From NCBI GenBank assembly GCA_029204225.1, contig CM055098.1:4958107-5022106 (forward strand): a stretch of 64,000 bases of DNA. The letters are read 5' to 3'. Under the pieces are notes generated by a model that saw only the letters and a list, made by a program, of their open reading frames with translations, had not been told where the DNA came from and made no database searches. The DNA is from Diphasiastrum complanatum (Eukaryota > Streptophyta > Lycopodiopsida > Lycopodiales > Lycopodiaceae). Below are positions 25,081 through 32,997 of this stretch, in pieces. The position numbers were made by a program, and so were the translations under genes. Every line of letters starts with the position of its first letter. The stretch's first letter is position 1.

Positions 25081-25157
25081 AGACTCGACAGTGTTTGCAA
25101 AAGTCTTACCCAGAGTTCGTCATTAAGGATCGATGACTTGCAAGAAGAGGGAACGAT

Positions 25158-25445
25158 TGTTAGAGCCCAGTCTTAACACTAGCATGACCTTGGCACGGTC
25201 GGTTACCAAAGGGCCTAAGGCCAAGTATTGGCAATGGCCAATGACCGGAGTGGACATCTATCCCAAGCTAGGACAGGTCCGTCACAAGCAGTGACCCGAT
25301 GTGACTGCCTAACAAGCCGTTAGAGACGCGGTGAATTGTGACCAAAGTGGACATCTATCCCAAGCTAGGACAGGTCTTTGGCCGGGGCATGGGGGTGATA
25401 CCCTATGAGTCACTCAATATAGGTAGCATGCATGCTCGGTGGACT
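25158..25445 (+). mobile_element. start of 3' LTR of the gypsy remnant
   Basis: A polypurine tract (AAGAAGAGGGAACGA) ends at 25156 and is followed by TGTTAGAGCCCAG, a typical LTR start, directly downstream of the integrase remnant. Inside, a 30-base unit beginning GTGGACATCTATCCCAAG occurs at 25250 and 25347, offset by 97 bases. The right end is not defined; copia-derived sequence begins by ~25476. Confidence 0.55.
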
Positions 25446-25475
25446 GATCACCCATTGTTGGATGCATGTACGAGG

Positions 25476-26210
25476 TTACAAGAATAGCAAGTAGCAGGAC
25501 TCATAGAGAAGGTGCCTACAATTGGGAGGTTCATTGTACAAACCAGCCTTCTTAGTTTCACTATCTTGGAGAGACAGGTTTGTGCCAGTAAGACAAGAAG
25601 ATGAAGTAACATGGATATTGATAGAAGATAAGGAATAGTTGGGAGAGTAGGACAATATATGATCAACAACAAGAAGGGAGAAACACATGTGTGGCAACAA
25701 GAGTGGCCTTAGTAGGAATAAATTGTGCCTATTTTGAACACATCTACTACACCCAAACAAGTGTCATAACCTCACTCTGTCTGTGGGAATTGAAGTCCAT
25801 GGATATGTCAATCTAATGCCGATGGGAAATGGGCCAGGTCATCTTGAATCTTTGGTGAGCCTTCTTCATCAAATATCACATCTTTTGCTCATCATTAGCT
25901 TCTTAGCTTGTATGTGAAATAGCCTATATTTCTTTTGTACATATCATAATCCCAAAATAGGCATTTTGAAGCTTTCAAGTCCAATTGTCTTTGTGATCTT
26001 GGAGATGTCATAGGCCATACACCCAAAAGTTCGTACAAGTGTCCATGTTATGCATGATGGAGTTGCGGGTCTAACAATGTGTGGGTGTACTTCATAAGGT
26101 TGAAGATTGCATGTCGTCTTTGTTATGTCAGTTACTATCCTGGGCATAGCATCAATATATACACCCAACAACTCGTATGCTTCCTCATATTTTATCTGCT
26201 ATTGCCTTAT
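25476..26210 (-). pseudogene. pol: Ty1/copia pol fragment, decayed
   Basis: Read leftwards, the sequence around 26030-25920 gives RTFGCMAYDISK in one frame and LDLKASKCLFWDY in another. Together they match the conserved region at the end of copia integrase (FGC.AY, then KLD.KA.KC.F.GY). The two halves are out of frame, so there is at least one frameshift. The run to 25476 has stops and only loose resemblance to the integrase-RT linker. No LTR, gag or catalytic core is present. Confidence 0.7.
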
Positions 26211-26940
26211 TTGGGTTTATATTTTGTAGATATAGCATAGTATTTATTGCTTCAACCTAAAAACTATTTGGCAGCTCTTTAGCTTCAAGCATGCTTCTTG
26301 CACGTTCTCAACAATTGTCCTACGTTTTGGCTACCTAATTTTGTTGAGATTTATTGAATGTAGTAAATTGTCTCCATATTCCACTAGTTTACAAATGTCA
26401 ATATATTCATCTAATATATATTCTCCTCCTTTTTAAGATCCCAATAAATTTATTTTCTTTCCAATTTGGTTCTCAACCATAGTTGCAATGATATAAGTTT
26501 GTAACTAAATAGAAAGTTTTGCAAAATTTTCAAGCCCATTGGGCCTTCTTCCAATTAGCCCATCAGGCCCTTCCCACATTGCACAAAACTACTCCCGTTT
26601 GCAGATTCTACCTACTACATGTTCATGCCCCCGTGTACCCTTTTGCCACTTATACCAAAGTCTTCTTTGATAATCTTCTATGGTAGCAAGCGCATGTTGA
26701 CTACAAATGAATGCATGCATGCTATGCAGAATTCCCTCCTTGACTCCCTTAGCCACAACTTTATAGGCATGAATTTTGTCTTTATCAAAGCACATTGGGT
26801 CATCAAATTCAAGTTTCACCAGAAACAACAAATTTTGGCAAGTCCACACACATATGAACAATTTTTATCTACTTTATATCACCAGACGTAATCCTTAATG
26901 ACATTAGCTTTTCCTTTAGCGAAGCATATCACGTACTTAA
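26211..26940. other. spacer, nothing recognised
   Basis: A 90-codon minus-strand frame (26589-26861) has balanced composition but no recognisable motif. It may be part of the copia remnant to its left. No other feature was seen before the rDNA-derived segment. Confidence 0.3.
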
Positions 26941-27572
26941 GGAGACATCAAAAGCTCATAATGAGATGCCTAGTATCGCCTCAAACTTCCATCCGTTGAA
27001 CGTGAATAGTCCCTCTAAGAAGTTGGCAACCAAGAAGATTCTTTGTGTAACTAGTTAGCAAGTTGAGGTCTCATTCATTAACGTAATTAACCGGGGGCAA
27101 ATCACTCCACCAACTAACAACAACCATGCCCCATAGAATCAAGAAAGAGCTCTCAATCTGTCAACCCTTACTATGTCTGGACTTGGTAAGTTTCCCCATG
27201 TTGAGTCAAATTAAGCCCTAGGCTCCCCTCCTGGTGGTGCCCTTCTGTCAATTCCTTTAAGTTTCAGCCTTGTGAACATACTCCCCCCGGAACTAAAAAG
27301 CTTTGACTTCTCATAAGGTGTCGATCAGGTCATCGAATTAAGACCCGCGGATCCCTACATGATATCATTTATGGTTGAGACTAGGATGATATTTGATCGT
27401 CTTCGAGCCCCCAACTTTTGTTCTTGATTAATGAAAACATCATTGGCAAATGCTTTTGCAATAGTTCATCTTTAATAAATCCAAGAATTTCCCCTTTGAT
27501 TATGAAATATGAATGCCTCCAAATGTCCCTATTAATCGTTACTCCGGTCCTGAAGACCGACATAATAGGACT
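26941..27572 (-). pseudogene. 18S rRNA pseudogene, 3' part (antisense)
   Basis: On the plus strand this reads as the complement of plant nuclear 18S rRNA. Diagnostic strings are GTCAATTCCTTTAAGTTTCA, CTTACTATGTCTGGAC, CATAGAATCAAGAAAGAGCT, CGTCTTCGAGCCCCCAACTT and TTGATTAATGAAAACATC. Divergence is visible by eye (many substitutions and small indels; CpG sites mostly lost), so it is not a functional rRNA gene. The match stops abruptly at AATAGGAC (27571), where an LTR element begins, and resumes upstream of the V4 region at 31556. No 25S, 5.8S or intergenic spacer was seen. Confidence 0.9.
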
Positions 27573-28809
27573 AGTAATACAACCACCAAGATACAAAATA
27601 GAATCAGGCAACCATTAGAGGAGTGAGTAGATCAAACCAAACCCAACCAATAGGACCTACAGATCCTCCCCCAAGCTATGCAACTCGCAATTGTAAATAA
27701 TAGGAGCTCCTCCAACCAAGCATAGCAAGGCACAACACTAGTGAAGAAGCTAGAGACAAGAGGAGATAGATATCCTCTCTCCCTGCATGCACTCCCCTTG
27801 CCACCTCACTGAGTGCATAGTGACTCATCAACATGAGGATTGTAGTTAACTGCTAGTCCAAAGGCCTACTCCCTCCTCTAGGTAGAAGGCCCCCCCCTTT
27901 TAGGACAATTAAACCACTTATCGGCTAGTGGGCCTTGCCCCTAGCAAATGGTTATCAACATTGGTCCATGGCAAGTATTAACCACATACAAGGTTAAACT
28001 AACCCGTGGTACAATATGGTTAACTAGGGTTAGCCAAGGACTTGACATTCTTCCCCCCTTAGAACAATTTTGTCCTCATAATGTAAAGTTAAAGAAGTTC
28101 TTAAGACTAATTTCCTGTTCCCAAGAGTCATCATCATCAGAGCATCCTTTCCATCGAACCAACTGCCAGACCAACAATTATTTTCAAGCTCTCTTCCAAG
28201 CTGCTAATTGATCTTCTTACCGCTTTTCACATTCCAAGATGCACAATTCCTCACCAAAATGGCAGCCATCTCCTTTGTTGCCCCGAATCAACTATGGCTC
28301 CGATACCAATAGTTACAACCTCTGAATACAAACTCGAATCAAGCAACCATTAGAGGAGTGAGTAGATCATACCAAAGTCAACCAATAGGACCCGCAGATC
28401 AGACCAAACCCAACAATAGGACCCACAAATCTTCCCTCAAGCTATGCAATTGGCAAGTATCAATAGTAGAAGCTCCTCCAACCAAGCAAGATCTCCATAG
28501 CAAGGCTAGTGAAGAAGGTAGAGACATGAAGAGATAGCTATACTCTCTCTTTGCATGCACTTTCCCTTGCCACCTCACTGAGTGCATAGTGACTCATCAG
28601 CATGACGACTGTCATTAACTGCCAGTCCGTAGGCCTACCCTTTCCTTTAGGTAGAAGCCAAACCCCCCCCCCCCCCTCTTGAGACAATTGAACCATTTAT
28701 CGGCCAGTGGCCCTTGCCCCTAGCAAATGCTTATCAACACTGGTCCTTAGCGAGTCTTAACCAAATACGAAGTTAAACTAACTCGTGGTACAGTATGGCT
28801 AACTGGGGT
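27573..28809 (-). mobile_element. short non-coding LTR retroelement (TRIM/LARD-like) inserted in 18S pseudogene
   Basis: Two homologous direct copies, 27573-28047 and 28310-28809, flank only 262 bp. In element (minus) orientation the right copy is the 5' LTR, followed by a primer-binding site TGGTATCGGAGCC (28296-28308, one change from the initiator tRNA-Met site). A polypurine tract (AAGGGGGGAAGAA, 28048-28060) precedes the left copy, which starts TGTCAAGTCC. There is no coding capacity, so it must have moved with proteins from another element. The outer end of the 5' LTR is cut by the neighbouring LTR relic at 28810. The left end sits exactly where 18S similarity stops. Confidence 0.7.
28296..28308 (-). 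promoter_or_regulatory. primer-binding site of the short LTR element
   Basis: The complement TGGTATCGGAGCC differs at one base from the plant initiator tRNA-Met complement. Its position just inside the 28310 LTR end fixes the element as minus-strand. Confidence 0.65.
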
Positions 28810-29826
28810 TGTTAGTCGCACGGAAATCGGACTAATATTAAAGCTTAAGTTCGCAAAAATTGAAAAAATCAACATGTAAAACCCGGTTATTAGAGAAAAA
28901 TTGGCACAAATTTCTCTCGGACATGGGTTCCAGCCCGCCCCTAAAGTGGCTAGACACAGTTTAAAAGTAAAAAATTGACTTTAAAAAAAAATCGTCAAAA
29001 ATATTGTGGTCAATTTTTGTAAAGACCGAATCAAAAGTACCGGTCCACTCAGCCCGTCCCTCAAGTGGCTAAAAAAAAGTTTGCGGCCTTAGAAATGGCC
29101 TATGCTAATGTTTTGCGGCTTTGTTTTGGCCAGTTGTAAAAATAGCCGGCATAGTCGTGCTAAAATCCTACTATGTATAGAGTTGGTTTTACTAATATAT
29201 GATTGCCTATTGCATTTTCAGGGAAACCGTGTTGTCGTGGGAGCCCTAGTCATGAATGTCGGGAAAGTCAACTTCAGTCAAAGAGCCATCAAAGAAAAAT
29301 ATTTATCGGGCAAAAACCAAACTATGAATTATGGGCAATACTGAAAACTTGCAGAAACCCTAATGGGCAAAATTGGACAAATTACGGGAAATGGACAAAG
29401 TACGCAAATCAGTTGGTAATCCCGAGAAACCAAAAACCAAGGGTCGGCGGGCCGTACATGCTACAAAGAAAATCAAAGGAAAATCAAATGGGGGATTAAA
29501 AGAAATAAAGGACCAAGAAAATGGAGGGCACCTTATGTGGAATAGGGGTTTGACAAAAGTCCTCACCCACCTTTTGGATAATAAATGTAAACAAAACTTT
29601 AGGAACTAGGGGAGCTAAAAGATATATTCTCTAGCTTTTGATAAAGAGGGCATCTTGGCTAGATTTGGAGGTAGCCAATAAAGGGCTTAAATGGCACCAA
29701 ACCCCTACACCCTCATGGAAGCCACTTGATGTACTTGCCAATGGGGATTGGACAAATGGAAAAGAAGGCTTGAAGGGCATGAAAATTGGCAAAGCCTCAT
29801 TTTGAAGGGGGATACTTGAGATTTAC

Positions 29827-29835
29827 TATAAAAGG
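29827..29835 (+). promoter_or_regulatory. TATA-box-like site conserved in two LTR copies
   Basis: TATAAAAGG followed by AGGCC and a conserved TTTGTGTTAAG. The same block occurs as the complement of 63121-63127 in the 61.4-kb LTR. Its direction is opposite to the sense direction inferred from the primer-binding site at 17066. Confidence 0.5.
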
Positions 29836-29950
29836 AGGCCATTCTTTGTGTTAAGATATAGTTGGAGTTGATGAGTTTGATGCCATGTTGATTGAGAGTT
29901 TCATTACATTTGTTGAGAGTTAGTTAGGAGTCATTTGAGTTGGAATGCAT

Positions 29951-30659
29951 CAATGTTTCATGGGCATGTTTCATACGTCGTTTCGAAACGCGTTTGAAAC
30001 GCGTATGAAACGTTTGGTTCACGTTCGAAACGGGAAATGTGTTTTAGGGTTTTTTTTTTTTTTGAAAATGTGTTTTTGAGGGTTTTTGGGGTTTACAGAT
30101 GTCATAGAAAGTCTAGTAACAAGTAGATACATCCAATTTCATGAGAATGCAATTTCAAGAGGAGAAGTTGTGTATGGTGACTATGGTGACTTTCCTCGAT
30201 CGATTATTGATACTGTCATGGATAGGTTATTAGGTTGCGAGAATCTATTCATGCCCATTGCCAGTACATACTACAAAGCTTATGGCACGGTTTTTGGAGT
30301 TTACAGATGTCATAGACAGTCTAGTAACAAGTAGATACATCCAATTTCATGAGAATGCTCTAGAGAAATTAGAATGCAATTTTAAGAGGAGAAGCTGTGT
30401 ACGGTCATTGGTGACTATGGTCACTTTCCTCAGTCAATTATTGATACTATCATGGATAGGTTATTAGGTTGCGAGAATCTCTTCATGCCCATTGCCAGTA
30501 CATACTACAAAGCTTATGGCGTGGTTTTAGAACAAAAAAAAGTTGGTTTTTTTTTTCCAGTCATTTCGAACACATAAACGGCGTTTCGAAACGGGGTCGT
30601 TTCGTACGTCCCGTTTCGAACACGTTTCAGCGTTCAAAACACGTTTTGAGGAAACACTG
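29951..30659. mobile_element. hAT-like MITE with captured, duplicated fragment
   Basis: A 709-bp insertion flanked by the 8-bp direct repeat GAATGCAT (29943-29950 and 30660-30667). The termini are CAATGTTTC and, inverted, CAGTGTTTC, consistent with hAT superfamily ends. Both subterminal regions are crowded with GTTTCGAAACG-like palindromes and a T run. The middle holds two tandem ~208-bp copies (from 30091 and from 30299) of a coding-like fragment with an intron-acceptor-like TTTACAG before each. The frame reads VTSRYIQFHENA. No transposase is encoded. Confidence 0.75.
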
Positions 30660-31260
30660 GAATGCATTTGGGTTGTTGGTTGAGAGTTGATAAGTTGGAT
30701 ATAGTGAGATGATGTTGAGAGTTGGTACTTTTGGGAGTTGCTATTTTGTGAGTTAGTATTTTTAGGAGTTTATAATTTTGAGAGTTGAGCATTTTAGGGA
30801 GCTAGTTATTTTTGGATTCTTGTTGTCTTGAGTGGAGAGCTGTATCCAATTTAGAGAGTTAGAAGGGTTCTTGCAACAATGTGTTGAGTATGATCTTTAG
30901 TTGTGATTGTCTTGTTTCTAATCTATTAGAGAGTTAGTGGATTTCTTGTAATTGTGTGGGTTTGAGCATGATTAAGTGGTTTTGGTTTGGGATTGCCTTG
31001 TATCGTTAGAGCTTGTTTGCATGAAAGGTTCATTGTTGAGTGGTAGATGTTTCCAAATGGATTGATTTTTTGAGATCTCATGCTCTTGAATATTCATTTT
31101 CCCCTTTGATATCTCCTTACTATTTTGCATCATGTATGAGGTGGATATTATCGAAAGTTTTCTTTGATAACGTGATCATGCATTGTATCATCCCATCTAT
31201 GTTCTGTATGAGTCTAGGGGTGTGGATTACGAGGTATGTGTGGTGGGTAGGATGTCATAT

Positions 31261-31555
31261 CATTTCACCAATTTGCTTGAGAGTTTCATAGAGCTCCTTC
31301 AATGAGATAACTTTCATCACTTTTTACAAGTTCCAATCTAAGCCTTTTTGTCGAACACCTCCCGTACGATCTTTTACGGGCATAGCCTTACCCTTTGAAA
31401 ATCACATGACTTCAGAGGCACGTACTTGTACACTCAGGTCTATACTTCACCAGAGGTCATGATCTTAGAGTTAAAGGTTATATCCTAGAAATCTAAAGGC
31501 ACAGTCCTAAAACTTAAAAGCAGTACCCTAACTTTGAGGGACAAATCCCTCCATT
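31261..31555. other. unassigned segment between LTR relic and 18S remnant
   Basis: It lies between the end of the LTR relic and the resumption of 18S similarity. It occupies the position of the variable V4 region of 18S rRNA and may be decayed V4 DNA, but I could not align it with confidence. Confidence 0.3.
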
Positions 31556-31741
31556 CGCCCCATCCCAAGATCCAACTACAAGCTTTTTAACTGCAACAAT
31601 TCAGATATATGTTGTTGGAGCTGGAATTATCGCAATTGTTGGCACCAAATTTTCCCTCCAATGGATCCTCGTTAAGGGATTTAGATTGTACCCATTCCAA
31701 TTACCAAACTTGTAAAAGCCCAATATTGTCATTTATTGTTA
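31556..31741 (-). pseudogene. 18S rRNA pseudogene, 5' part (antisense)
   Basis: Complement of plant nuclear 18S rRNA just upstream of V4: GCCCATCCCAAGATCCAAC, AGCTTTTTAACTGCAACAA, TTGGAGCTGGAATTATCGC, CCTCCAATGGATCCTCGTTA and AGGGATTTAGATTGTACCC. Decayed like the 26.9-27.6 kb part and in the same orientation and order, so both are halves of one fragment split by the insertions at 27573-31260. Confidence 0.88.
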
Positions 31742-32997
31742 CATTTATCATTACAGAATAGCCATTATGAGAACAGCATGGGGAGATAGCAGCCTAATGT
31801 ATATTTTGTTCTATTGATCATATGGTCATATACTACAAGGGTCTTTATGACTAGAAGGAGGTGCTTGTTGAGGAGGCTAGTGCAAAGGTAAGTCAGTGGA
31901 CCTGCCATCACCTTAAAGGTTCAAACTGCGAAGTATTAAGTTAGGTTGTGTTTAGTGCAATACCTAGAACTACTACAACATACGAATGCTTGTGTGATTT
32001 TTTCCAACATGGTATCAAAGCTTGTCTTGGCATGATACCCAAAAGGTTTATTCCCTGGTTGTGTTGTGTTCATGAGGGACACAACATTCTCAGCCCCTTG
32101 AACTAAAAAGTTCTTAGAATGATACTCTTCCACGTATTGTCCCAATCTACCTTTTCCAGCATCTCCATTCTACTTTCAAGTTTCACTCACAATAATGGAA
32201 AGTAGATTAATTGAAACTCATTTTCATAATATAAAACCATCAAAATCATATTCCCTCAAGACATGATCAAAGTTCAGGAAATGTTGTTGTCATTGATGTG
32301 TTGCCAAATTTGCCAATGGCCATTTGATGATTGTGCCAAGGTCGTAGCAAAGAAATATTCACAATTCCACATGAACAATAGAGCCCATGGAGATATCTAT
32401 TTTAAAAGCCTGTGAATATATCTATTTCATAAACAAATTTTAACACAGGTTAGGGCCCTAGTCAAGTTCTAGTCACATAACCATCTAACAACCATGGAGC
32501 CTATCAAGTCTCAACTACTTGACCCCGAGAGAGCCTCGATAGCAAGATCCCTTTGTAGCAGGGCATCTGCAAAGTAACATAGTGTTAGTTGCTCTCTAAA
32601 TATTTGCAACATAATCGTAAACTATCCTAGCATTTCTTGCTATTTCATGTGTCTTTTATACTAAAATTGTAATTGTGTACATAACTTTCATGAACATAGC
32701 GCAAACTTGAGCAAGAAGGTATATACCAGATCAAGTGATATGACCGATAAAGCCACCGGCTATGTCTGAACCATTGACACCATCCTTAAATGCTGGACTG
32801 TTGGCATTGGAACAAACATAACAAGGATGCCAAATTCTACGTAGCTCTGTTCATCAATTCTTCCTCCCAAGTCCCATCCTTCTTTCGAAAATGCGGCAGG
32901 CCACAACCTATGCAATAAAAGAGCACAAAATAGTTCCATCAGAGTTTGATTCTTATCCAACCAGTAGCTTGAGAAGGGGTGGCGAGCAGAGTACTCA
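31742..32997. other. spacer and probable 3' flank/UTR of the PPR gene
   Basis: No independent gene is supported. The frame at 32760-33008 overlaps the end of the PPR gene in another frame and lacks an ATG at its 5' limit, so I read it as 3' flanking sequence. The PPR transcript would end here, but no clear polyadenylation signal stands out. Confidence 0.4.

Larger units (their letters stand above)
28810..31260 (-). mobile_element. LTR relic of family A
   Basis: It begins TGTTAGTCGCACGG at 28810, equivalent to the CTAACA end of the LTR at 17101, and is similar over hundreds of bases to the complement of 63100-64000 (shared words: TGTAAAACCCGGT, CCAGCCCGCCC, AAACCGTGTTGTCGTGGGAG, CTATAAAAGGAGGCC). 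By the primer-binding site of the 17-kb copy its sense direction is minus. The right end is not clearly defined; similarity fades after the MITE, and the hairpin-rich start seen in the other two copies is missing. No internal region is attached on either side, so it is a solo or truncated LTR. Confidence 0.55.

Noticed and set aside
26941-27572. Functional 18S rRNA gene or organellar rRNA
   Set aside because: Too many substitutions and indels, interrupted by insertions, and the matching strings are those of nuclear cytosolic 18S.
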